DNA from: Ignavibacteriota bacterium
Lineage (GTDB): Bacteria; Bacteroidota; Ignavibacteria; SZUA-365
Reading direction: 5' to 3'
Length of the DNA: 64,000 nt
NCBI GenBank assembly: GCA_016218045.1
Contig: JACRFB010000072.1
Span: 124,001-188,000 of the forward strand
Shown: positions 18,292 through 25,666 of the stretch, piece by piece
How positions within the stretch are numbered: position 1 is the first letter of the stretch
Layout of the letters: each line of letters opens with the position of its first letter
The notes under the pieces: generated by a model
Database searches by the model: none
What the model saw: only the letters and a program-made list of their open reading frames with translations
What the model was told of the DNA's origin: nothing
Position numbers and translations under genes: made by a program

Positions 18292-18819
18292 TTAGGATGA
18301 AAGTGTGAAACGCGTCCGGCGTTCGTCTTCGAGTTCCGCCGTACCTATCGCAACAAACAGCGCGAGTCCGATTCCCGCCAGGGCTCCGGTGGCCGTGCGC
18401 GAGACGGGCGAATTTGCTAGCAGACCCGCAACATCGAGAAAATAATCGAGCAGCACCGGAAGAAGAAAGACGGCGAGTGTGTATTTCCGCATCCGCAGTC
18501 GGCGGATCAGGCGTCCGGCCGCTATGGGGAGCACAAGCAGCACCGTGGTGAATGCGGCATAGATGCCCGAGCAGCGATGGCAGACCGAAACCGGCCGGCC
18601 GCACACCCGCCACGAACGATCCGTGTCCTGATGACACATGGGTGCGTACACGAGCCGCGCAACAGCGGAGGCGCCGGGATGGGCTCCCGTGCAGGCGAGC
18701 AGCGGAGCTGCGAGTGTGCCCGCGGTCCAGAGTGCCGCGCCGATGGCGACGAGTGTGTACGCCATGCCGCGCAGCGTCGAGCGCGATTCAACGCCGCTTC
18801 TTCGCTTCCAGAAACGCAT
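18292..18819 (-). CDS. DUF2085 family membrane protein
   Basis: The family's paired motifs are visible: APMCHQDTDRSW in the first part and VCHRCSGIYAA about 15 residues later, followed by three hydrophobic segments and a short charged tail. Four membrane helices are expected. The Cys and His pattern could bind metal; the biochemical role of DUF2085 is unknown. Start is uncertain: the ATG at 18819 overlaps the upstream thioredoxin gene by 32 bases, and another ATG at 18765 starts directly before the first helix (MAYTLVAIG). Confidence 0.78.
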   Translation of the reverse strand: MRFWKRRSGVESRSTLRGMAYTLVAIGAALWTAGTLAAPLLACTGAHPGASAVARLVYAPMCHQDTDRSWRVCGRPVSVCHRCSGIYAAFTTVLLVLPIAAGRLIRRLRMRKYTLAVFLLPVLLDYFLDVAGLLANSPVSRTATGALAGIGLALFVAIGTAELEDERRTRFTLSS

Positions 18820-19300
18820 TCCAGCTCTGTGTTTTATACAATCCTCCGGCGATGTACTCGAGCACATCGAGGAATTTGTCCGCGGCGACATATCCCGGCA
18901 CCGCGGTGATCAGTGTGCCGTCGGAGGCAAGGAACAGCGTGGTCGGGTAGCTGCTCACGCCGAAGTCGGTCGCGATCTGTCGTTCGGTCATGTTTCGACC
19001 GTCCAGTTCGTGAGCGGTCGCGGCTTCGGCATCGAGCTTGACAATCTCGTAGCGTTCCGCCAGGTATTTCCGCACACGTGCATCGGCGTAGACGTCGCGG
19101 TCCATTTTTTTACACCAGCCGCACCAACCGGTGTACACGTCCACCAGCACCACGCGCCCGTTCTCCTTCGCATCGGCAACCGCGCGCGCGTAGGGCTTCC
19201 AGCCCGGTTCGTCCCCGACGGCCCGTATGGGAGCCGCGGTAGCGAGAAGAAAGCCGAGGGCGGCCAGCGCGACAGTGAGGCGTCCGGTCCTGGGTGTCAT
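18788..19300 (-). CDS. Exported thioredoxin-family protein with WCGWC active site
   Basis: Signal peptide (VALAALGFLLATAAPIRA). The thioredoxin motif TGWCGWCKK is near residue 60, and VSSYPTTLFL near 117 supplies the cis-Pro loop, as in the DUF255/SoxW-like or DsbD C-terminal family. It probably reduces or isomerises disulfides in the periplasm. It stands between the TPR gene (12 bp upstream) and the DUF2085 gene. Together with the cysteine-less TlpA-fold protein two genes further on, the context suggests a role in envelope protein thiol handling (inference). Confidence 0.88.
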   Translation of the reverse strand: MTPRTGRLTVALAALGFLLATAAPIRAVGDEPGWKPYARAVADAKENGRVVLVDVYTGWCGWCKKMDRDVYADARVRKYLAERYEIVKLDAEAATAHELDGRNMTERQIATDFGVSSYPTTLFLASDGTLITAVPGYVAADKFLDVLEYIAGGLYKTQSWNAFLEAKKRR

Positions 19301-19312
19301 CGGTCCCCTGTC

Positions 19313-20737
19313 TTACTGACGCAGGTCGGGATAATCCGCAAAGGCCTCGTGCGTGCGCACGATAGGAAATTCCTTCGCGATGTGCTGACGCAGATCGGGG
19401 AAATGTTCCAGCGCGAACTGCAGCGCTTCGATGCCTTTGCGCCTGCTTCGTAGCAGGAAGGCGAGGCGCGCGTACAGGATGTGCGCGTCGGCCCAGTCGG
19501 GTTCGAGCTCGCGGGCGCGGCCTGCCGCGGAGAGCGCTTCGTGCAGCATGCCGTATTCGTAGAGTGTCTCGCTGTAATCGAGCCAGGCCTCGGAGTTCTC
19601 GGGTTCGAGATCGAGGACGCGCCGGTAGCTGCTCAGCGACTGTTCGATCAGGCCAAGACTGTATTCCACATCGGCGCGCGCATGCCATATCTCGCCCAGG
19701 TCGGGCGCAAGCGCGATAGCCGCCGCGTAGTCCTCGAGGGCACTGTCGAGCTTGTCCATCGCATCGTACACGCACCCGCGGCCGTAGAGCGACTCGTAAT
19801 GGTCGGGCTCGAGGTTCAAGGCCTCGCTGAAGGCGCTTATCGCGTCGTCGTACCGCTCCATTTCCTCGTAGGCGTTGCCGAGATTGTGCCAGGCCATCTC
19901 GTCGTCGGGCTCCATTTCGAGCGTGCGCCGGTAGCAGAACACGGCTTCCTCGAGCCATTTCAGATTCGCGCAACTGTTGCCGCGATTATACCAGACCGAC
20001 GCAAAATCCTCCTGCAACACCAGCGCCGTGTCGTACGACTCCACCGCCCTCCGGTACCACCCCAGACGGTTCAGGACTATGCCCCGGTTGTACCAGGCAT
20101 TGGCGTTGAAGGGCATGAGCGCGAGGTAACGGTCGTAGCTCACGAGGGCGTCCCGCAACTGATCGCTGCAGTCGTAGCAGTACCCGAGCTCGTACCAGGA
20201 ATCGCGATGATCCGGATTCCTCCGCAGAACATCCTTGAACACGGCGATCGCCGCCTCGTACTGCCCCTTCCGCTCGTGTACCACACCCTGGCTGAAAAGG
20301 GCCTCGTCATTGTCGGGCTCGAGCACCAGCACACGTTCGAAACAGGCCATGGCCTCGTCGGACCGGCCCAGATTGTCGAGCGTGATACCCTTGCTCAGCA
20401 GCAGTTCCACATCGTAGGGATTGAGCGATTCGGCCTGTTCGAAGGCCTCGAGGGCCTGCTGATAGCGGCCGAGATTGTTCAAGGCCATGCCCTTCCGTTC
20501 CCAGACGTCGGCGCTGAACGGCGAAAATTCCGCCAGGACCTCGAGGAAGGTGAGCGCATGCTCGAAATTCCCGTGGTCATAATGGTAGTTCGCGAGTTCT
20601 TCGATTGTCTCGAGACTCAGGTCACCGCTTCGTGCCGCCGCGAGCAGGTCCTCCATTTCCATGTCGGAATACGACCTGTCGCCCTTGGTGGAATCGAGCG
20701 GCTCATCATCAAAATCTTCAAAGTCCAAAAAGCTCAT
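19313..20737 (-). CDS. Tetratricopeptide repeat protein
   Basis: After an acidic N-terminus (MSFLDFEDFDDEPLD) the protein has about twelve consecutive 34-residue TPR units, seen as repeats of the pattern W-x-x-x-G-x-x-x-x-x-x-G-x-x-x-x-A-x-x-x-x-x-x-A-x-x-x-x-P (for example AWYNRGIVLNRLGWYRRAVE). No signal peptide, so it is probably cytoplasmic. TPR arrays bind partner proteins; no partner is evident. Length 474 residues. An in-frame ATG 75 bases upstream is possible but would add a hydrophobic tail that does not fit. First gene of the minus-strand run, divergent from cutA across about 220 bp. Confidence 0.9.
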   Translation of the reverse strand: MSFLDFEDFDDEPLDSTKGDRSYSDMEMEDLLAAARSGDLSLETIEELANYHYDHGNFEHALTFLEVLAEFSPFSADVWERKGMALNNLGRYQQALEAFEQAESLNPYDVELLLSKGITLDNLGRSDEAMACFERVLVLEPDNDEALFSQGVVHERKGQYEAAIAVFKDVLRRNPDHRDSWYELGYCYDCSDQLRDALVSYDRYLALMPFNANAWYNRGIVLNRLGWYRRAVESYDTALVLQEDFASVWYNRGNSCANLKWLEEAVFCYRRTLEMEPDDEMAWHNLGNAYEEMERYDDAISAFSEALNLEPDHYESLYGRGCVYDAMDKLDSALEDYAAAIALAPDLGEIWHARADVEYSLGLIEQSLSSYRRVLDLEPENSEAWLDYSETLYEYGMLHEALSAAGRARELEPDWADAHILYARLAFLLRSRRKGIEALQFALEHFPDLRQHIAKEFPIVRTHEAFADYPDLRQ

Positions 20738-20958
20738 GCAATACCGGAGTGTGCGGGGGTGACCTACAAACAAAACATATCGGATTACGACCCCAAAAGC
20801 AAGCGAATTCACCGCACCTGCCGTTGCCGCAGTGTCAAATATATGACACCCCGTATGTGATGTTTTTTCCTGATGTAAAATCCGCGTGAACAGCGCTGGA
20901 AACGAGGGATATGTCCGAACGGATTGCTTCTGACTCAGAATGAAAGTAGTTTAGGACG

Positions 20959-21357
20959 ATGGATGAGAAATCACTTGATAACGGGGGAAATGATCCCTGT
21001 CTTGTGGTGAGCACGGCCTCGTCCCGCGAGGAAGCATCCCTGCTGGCGCGGACGCTTGTCGAGGAAGAGCTTGCGGCATGCTGCACCATCATACCGGGCG
21101 CACTTTCCGTTTTTCGTTGGGAGGGTGACGTACAGGAAGCGGTGGAGCAGGTGTTGCTGATAAAGACAACGCTATCGGTATTTCCCGCGCTCGAGCAGCG
21201 CATCCGCGCCCTGCACAGCTATCACGTCCCCGAGATCCTCGCCCTGAGTATCGAAAGGATTTCAGACCCCTATCTCCAGTGGCTCGCGTCGTGCGTGTCG
21301 CATCCGGAGGCGCGCGGCGCCTCGAAACCGGTACAGTCAACGCAGGATCAGAATTGA
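20959..21357 (+). CDS. cutA: Divalent-cation tolerance protein CutA
   Basis: The CutA1 pattern is complete: an N-terminal [26 protein letters not shown] stretch carries the family's ASREEA..LA and LAACC blocks, then [28 protein letters not shown] and YLQWL. CutA forms trimers and is linked to copper and other divalent metal tolerance, but its molecular role is unsettled. The 132 residues fit the family, with a slightly extended N-terminus. AGGA is 2 bases from the ATG, which is close. It ends 14 bases before parA and is probably co-transcribed with parAB. Confidence 0.92.
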   Translation: MDEKSLDNGGNDPCLVVSTASSREEASLLARTLVEEELAACCTIIPGALSVFRWEGDVQEAVEQVLLIKTTLSVFPALEQRIRALHSYHVPEILALSIERISDPYLQWLASCVSHPEARGASKPVQSTQDQN

Positions 21358-21371
21358 GCGGCGAAAAGCAC

Positions 21372-22166
21372 ATGTCGAAAGTCATCGCAATAGCAAATCA
21401 GAAAGGCGGCGTGGGAAAAACCACGACCTCGGTCAATCTCGCGGCGAGTTTTGCAACGGCCGAGCGCCGGACCCTCCTGATCGACATCGATCCGCAGGCC
21501 AATGCCTCGAGCGGAGTGGGGCTCGACGTGACCAAGTCGCCCGTCACCATTTACGAAGTGCTGCTCGCGCTCAACGAGAGCCGCGAGGGTGTGCAGGAAA
21601 CGGAGCTGCCGCACCTGCGTGTCATCCCCTCGACGATCAACCTCGTCGGCGCCGAGTACGAACTGATCGACGTTCCCCAGCGCGAACACCTGCTGCGCAA
21701 GGCCCTCGAGCCGCTTCGGGCCGAGTTTGAATACATCATCATCGACTGTCCGCCCTCGCTCGGCCTGCTCACCATCAATTCTCTGACCGCGGCCGATTCC
21801 GTGCTTGTGCCCGTACAATGCGAGTATTTCGCCCTCGAGGGACTGGGCAAGCTCCTGAATACGATCAACCTCGTGCGCAAACACTTCAACACCCATCTCG
21901 AGATCGAGGGTGTGTTGCTCACCATGTTCGACTCGCGCCTGCGCCTGTCGCGACAGGTGGCCGACGAGGTGCGCAAATACTTCGGCGAGAAGGTGTTCGA
22001 TACACTCATCGCGCGCAACGTGCGGCTCAGCGAGGCCCCGAGTTTCGGGAAGCCGGTCATTCTCTACGACGCGATGTCCGTCGGCACGCAGAACTATATC
22101 GATCTGGCGCAGGAGATCATCCGGCGCAACGGCGCCGCCGGGACGCAGGCCCCGGCAGCGGAGTAA
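21372..22166 (+). CDS. parA: Chromosome-partitioning ATPase ParA (Soj)
   Basis: Walker A of the deviant ParA/MinD type, KGGVGKTT, sits at residues 10-17, with the signature second lysine. DIDPQANAS and [12 protein letters not shown] follow as in Soj, then the [13 protein letters not shown] block near the end. 264 residues with no N-terminal DNA-binding domain, so it is the short chromosomal type. Start chosen at [10 protein letters not shown]; an upstream in-frame ATG adds 31 unlike residues inside cutA. It drives segregation of the parS-ParB complex. parB starts 4 bases after the stop. Confidence 0.96.
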   Translation: MSKVIAIANQKGGVGKTTTSVNLAASFATAERRTLLIDIDPQANASSGVGLDVTKSPVTIYEVLLALNESREGVQETELPHLRVIPSTINLVGAEYELIDVPQREHLLRKALEPLRAEFEYIIIDCPPSLGLLTINSLTAADSVLVPVQCEYFALEGLGKLLNTINLVRKHFNTHLEIEGVLLTMFDSRLRLSRQVADEVRKYFGEKVFDTLIARNVRLSEAPSFGKPVILYDAMSVGTQNYIDLAQEIIRRNGAAGTQAPAAE

Positions 22167-22170
22167 CGGG

Positions 22171-23097
22171 ATGTCGAAACAGAAATTCGGACTGGGCCGC
22201 GGACTCGGCGCGCTTCTGCCGTCGGACTCGAACGAGCCCGAGGCGAAGGTTCCCGTCGTCCCAACGCCCGAAACGCGCGACGACGGCGTTTCGACCGGCG
22301 TGCTCGCCCATGTCGAAATAGCGCGCATCTCGCCCAATCCCTATCAGCCGCGCATCGATTTCGACCCCGAGGCGTTGGAGGAACTCGCGCAGTCCATCCG
22401 TGAAAACGGACTGATACAACCTGTCACTGTGCGCCGCCTCGGCGACGGTTATCAGCTCATCTCGGGCGAGCGGCGCCTGCGCGCCTGCCAGGTGGCGGGC
22501 ATTACACACGTCCCCGCATACATCCGCCAGGTCGACACGGTCGAGGAGATGATCGAGCTTGCGCTGATCGAGAACATACAGCGCGAGACGTTGAATCCGA
22601 TCGAAATCGCGCAGACCTACCGCCGCCTGATGGACGACTATCAGTATACGCAGGACGAGATTTCGAAAAAGGTGGGAAAGAACCGCGCCTCGGTGTCGAA
22701 CTTCGTGCGTCTTCTGCGCCTGCCGAAGGATATTCAAGAGAGCATACAGAAGGGCGAATTCAGTTTCGGACACGCGCGCGCGCTGGTGAATGTGTCGGAC
22801 GCGGCAGCGCAGCTCCGCATCTGGAAGAAGTCGCTGCGCGAAGGCCTGTCCGTTCGCCGTGTCGAGGAACTCGTGCGCGAGGCCGCGCAGCCCCCCGCGC
22901 CGGCGGTCCCGAAAAAAAAGAGAACACGTTCCGAAACTCCGCCCGCCTTCGACGACGTCGCCGCGCGCCTGCGCGGGGCTTACGGCACCAAAGTCAGCAT
23001 CACCGCCGATACCAACGGAAGCGGAGTGATTTCCTTCGAGTTCTATAACCTCGACGACTTCGAGCGTATCCTCGAACTCCTCACACCACCCGCCTAG
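22171..23097 (+). CDS. parB: Chromosome-partitioning protein ParB (Spo0J)
   Basis: Starts MSKQKFGLGRGLGALLP, the usual ParB opening. The CTPase/DNA-clamp motifs NPYQPR (near residue 60) and GERRLRA (near 100) are intact, and the helix-turn-helix TQDEISKKVGKNRASVSNF is near residue 160. A Lys/Arg-rich linker (PKKKRTR) leads to a C-terminal dimerisation domain with NGSGVISFEFYN. ParB loads at parS sites as a CTP-dependent clamp and is moved by ParA. No parS consensus was found in this window. It ends two bases before a long hairpin-forming repeat. Confidence 0.96.
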   Translation: MSKQKFGLGRGLGALLPSDSNEPEAKVPVVPTPETRDDGVSTGVLAHVEIARISPNPYQPRIDFDPEALEELAQSIRENGLIQPVTVRRLGDGYQLISGERRLRACQVAGITHVPAYIRQVDTVEEMIELALIENIQRETLNPIEIAQTYRRLMDDYQYTQDEISKKVGKNRASVSNFVRLLRLPKDIQESIQKGEFSFGHARALVNVSDAAAQLRIWKKSLREGLSVRRVEELVREAAQPPAPAVPKKKRTRSETPPAFDDVAARLRGAYGTKVSITADTNGSGVISFEFYNLDDFERILELLTPPA

Positions 23098-23141
23098 GGA
23101 AGTAGGAAAGTAGCAAAGTGAGAAGGTGGGAAGGTGGGAAG

Positions 23142-23289
23142 GTGGGAAGGTAGCAAAGTAAAAAAGTAACAACCGGTCGTGACCCAGTTGTTACTTTTTC
23201 ACCTTGCTACTTTGCTACTTTCAACTTTTAACAGCGCAGGGCTTTCGCCGTCGGCCGTTCACCGTTGACCGTTTGCTCTACCGCGCAAC
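23142..23289. repeat. 148-bp repeat, copy 1
   Basis: This 148-bp segment is identical at 147 positions to 25519-25666, same orientation. It contains a heptamer array (GGTAGCAAAGT words), a 13-bp perfect hairpin, and the stop codon plus last three codons (V-A-R) of the minus-strand cargo gene. Both copies sit at the 3' end of a T9SS cargo gene facing a convergent plus-strand gene. Confidence 0.93.
23161..23199. terminator. Bidirectional hairpin between parB and a convergent cargo gene
   Basis: AAAAAGTAACAAC (23161-23173) pairs perfectly with GTTGTTACTTTTT (23187-23199) around a 13-base loop. The stem is flanked by A and T runs and is extended on both sides by matching GGTAGCAAAGT and ACTTTGCTAC words. 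It can serve as a transcription terminator on either strand. Confidence 0.8.
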
Positions 23290-24573
23290 GAGCACGGTGC
23301 GCCGCGCCAGAGCGCCGTTCATCACGACGGTAAGAAGGTACGGTCCCGACGGAAGGTCCTCCGTTTCGAACAATACGCTGCGTGTGCCTGCTGTATGAAC
23401 GTCCTCGCGAATATGACGCACCGTGCGGCCGAGCATGTCCGTGAGGGTGTTACGCACCTCCCCGCGGCCGGGTACTGCGATTCGCACGCTCAGGTCGTTG
23501 CGAGCGGGCTGCGGGTATGCCGCCTCGATTGATAGTGCCGCTGGAACCGCCGTGGGTATGGACTCCGTTTCCGTCGTCGACCGCACGCTGATGTACACCC
23601 GATGTTTCCCCCCTGCAATGATGCGCCCGTCAGGCATCAGGGCCAGGCAGAACGCGAGTGCATTATCCATCCCGCGCCAGAGCTGCTCGGCCGTCAGTCC
23701 TCCGTCCTTGGACACCCATACATCTCGCGCGTAGACTGTCAGATAAATGTGCCCGAGTTTGTTAACAAGGATGTCGTCGATGTCCCTGTTGAAATCCAAC
23801 GGCAGCCAATCCCACGTGATGCCGTCGTCCCTCGAACGGGCGAGACGGCCCGCCGTCCGCCAGTCATGACCGATGGCATACAGCAGTCCAGTCGAATCGC
23901 TCGCGAACGTGGCGAGAAATGCCGAATCTAAAAGGTAGCGGTTCGCGGTCCACGTCTCCCCTCCGTCTGTCGACCGCATCAGGCTGTCGATCGTGGCGGC
24001 GGAACGTGCGATGATCGTACCCGTCGAGGGACACACGTGAAGCTCGAAGGGGTGTGCCTTATTCAGCTTTATCGACCATGTTGCTCCATTATCGGTGGAT
24101 GCGCAGATCGCGCCAGAGTAGGAAAGATTCCAGCTCCTGTCAACCCAGGCGTACACCAGCGGCCCGGCGCCTTTTACCGTAAGGGCCCCACTCCTACCTG
24201 GAATACCGTGAGGGTGCATCTCCCAGGTCCTCCCCCCATCGAGTGACCGGTACACGCCACCGTCAGCAGAAATGTAACCGCGGTTGTGATCGTCGAACAT
24301 GACGTGGGCAACTGAGTTTGCGATCTTCCACTGTTCCCAAAGCGGGACATGCGACCAGGACTGGCCTTCGTCCATGCTCTTCCAGAGCCCGTCGCCTTGT
24401 ATCGCCGCAAAGATGTGTCCCTCGCGATTTGCGGCCACAGACATCACGGGTCCTCCCGTCGGGATGACACTGGTCACCCAGAATGGTTCCTGTGCGAGGC
24501 ACGCCGAGGATACGAAGCCCAGCACAAGCGCCACCGTTGCCCTGCGCAGGGAAGATGATACAGTTGCTCTCAT
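23278..24573 (-). CDS. BNR-repeat propeller protein with T9SS sorting domain
   Basis: Start chosen at the ATG giving MRATVSSSLRR and a signal peptide ending SSACLAQEP; an ATG nine codons upstream is also possible. BNR repeats with SMDEGQSW, SLDGGRTWEM, STDNGATW, STDGGETW and SRDDGITWDW cover about residues 25-335. The T9SS domain (YPQPARND, LGRTVRH, LPSGPYLLTVV) closes the protein. A secreted or surface role is likely, ligand unknown. It and the next plus-strand gene lie inside a segment flanked by 148-bp direct repeats. Divergent from that gene across about 90 bp. Confidence 0.83.
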   Translation of the reverse strand: MRATVSSSLRRATVALVLGFVSSACLAQEPFWVTSVIPTGGPVMSVAANREGHIFAAIQGDGLWKSMDEGQSWSHVPLWEQWKIANSVAHVMFDDHNRGYISADGGVYRSLDGGRTWEMHPHGIPGRSGALTVKGAGPLVYAWVDRSWNLSYSGAICASTDNGATWSIKLNKAHPFELHVCPSTGTIIARSAATIDSLMRSTDGGETWTANRYLLDSAFLATFASDSTGLLYAIGHDWRTAGRLARSRDDGITWDWLPLDFNRDIDDILVNKLGHIYLTVYARDVWVSKDGGLTAEQLWRGMDNALAFCLALMPDGRIIAGGKHRVYISVRSTTETESIPTAVPAALSIEAAYPQPARNDLSVRIAVPGRGEVRNTLTDMLGRTVRHIREDVHTAGTRSVLFETEDLPSGPYLLTVVMNGALARRTVLVAR

Positions 24574-24665
24574 TAGAAGAAAAGAATATCGATTATTCAT
24601 AGAATAGACAAGCCCGAAAACATGCCATTGCATTCCTCACGAATGTCAACAGTAATTTTGTCATC

Positions 24666-25445
24666 ATGGGCGGCAGTGTGGGATTGTGTTCATTGCTTGC
24701 TCATGCGCGCGGCATGGCAGAGTTGCGGGGTGGGCGGAACGTTGATTCGCTCGAGGTGCTTGTCGTCGCAGAAGTGCAGGGGGCCGCGAACGATCACACG
24801 CGCAGCGCACCGATACGAGCTGCTGTGAGGGAGGTGCTGGCGCATCACGCGGCGCGACGCGGAAATCATGCAGCGGCGACAGACTTGTACGCCGATCTTG
24901 CCGCTGCCCCTGCGAGCGACAGCGTCGATGCCGCGAGAATGCTCTACAACATGGTTGTCGTGAGAAAATTCGGTGCGCGCAACGAGCAGGGTGCACAATC
25001 TGCGTATCTCGCGCTGCGTTCTGCCTACCCGGCGAGCCGCGAGGTGCCGATGGCGAAAGTGCTGTTGCGTATTCCACTTTCCGACTCCGAGGTCAATACC
25101 CTAAGAAAAGCGGGAGGATCGGGAGCCGAATCTTCTGATGAACGTCCGTCGTCCACGCGAACGCGTGCGGACATATGGAGTGTGTGTTATCCGAATCCTT
25201 GCAACCCATCGGGCACGATCCGGTATTCCGTTCCTGAGAACGGACAAGTGACCATCACGGCGTATCCCATCCTCGGAAACAGAAAAACCGTGTTGTACCA
25301 CGGCCCGGTTGTATCCGGAGTGCACTCTGTGCTTGTCGATGCGGCCGGATTACCTTCGGGTGTGTTCCGGTACATGGTCGAGTTCGAGACAGAAAACGAG
25401 ACTCGGGTTCAGCTCCACATTGGATCGTTTCACGTTGTGAAGTGA
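24666..25445 (+). CDS. T9SS sorting-domain protein without signal peptide, probable 5'-truncated remnant
   Basis: The C-terminal 90 residues are a near-canonical sorting domain (NPCNPSGTIRYSVPENG, ILGNRKTVLY, LPSGVFRYMVEF), but NPFNPS has become NPCNPS and the LGR turn is LGN. The first 130 residues look like two TPR-like helical pairs (AAATDLYADLAAAPASD). There is no signal peptide at either end of the N-terminus and an in-frame stop lies at 24600, so a sorted protein could not reach the periplasm as read. I think this is the 3' part of a larger cargo gene, but it could be a live cytoplasmic product. Confidence 0.5.
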   Translation: MGGSVGLCSLLAHARGMAELRGGRNVDSLEVLVVAEVQGAANDHTRSAPIRAAVREVLAHHAARRGNHAAATDLYADLAAAPASDSVDAARMLYNMVVVRKFGARNEQGAQSAYLALRSAYPASREVPMAKVLLRIPLSDSEVNTLRKAGGSGAESSDERPSSTRTRADIWSVCYPNPCNPSGTIRYSVPENGQVTITAYPILGNRKTVLYHGPVVSGVHSVLVDAAGLPSGVFRYMVEFETENETRVQLHIGSFHVVK

Positions 25446-25518
25446 TATCCACATGTAGAGCGAGTCTCTCTGATCAATCCACGAGCATCTCCCGTGGACC
25501 ATCTGGGTAAGTAGCAAC

Positions 25519-25666
25519 GTGGGAAGGTAGCAAAGTAAAAAAGTAACAACCGGTCGTGACCCAGTTGTTACTTTTTCACCTTGCTACCTTGCTACTTTCA
25601 ACTTTTAACAGCGCAGGGCTTTCGCCGTCGGCCGTTCACCGTTGACCGTTTGCTCTACCGCGCAAC
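25519..25666. repeat. 148-bp repeat, copy 2
   Basis: Second copy of the element at 23142-23289, with one base different (C for T within the TTGCTACYTTGCTAC part). It also supplies the last codons and stop of a minus-strand cargo gene. Confidence 0.93.
25538..25576. terminator. Bidirectional hairpin in repeat copy 2
   Basis: Same perfect 13-bp stem and 13-base loop as in copy 1, between two convergent genes. Confidence 0.8.

Noticed and set aside
19481-20860. Plus-strand open frame of 459 residues
   Set aside because: Opposite the TPR gene, whose repeat structure keeps the other strand open.
25420-25445. TCGTTTCACGTTGTGAAG near the end of a gene as a parS candidate
   Set aside because: Only a half-site match to the parS consensus and it lies in coding sequence.
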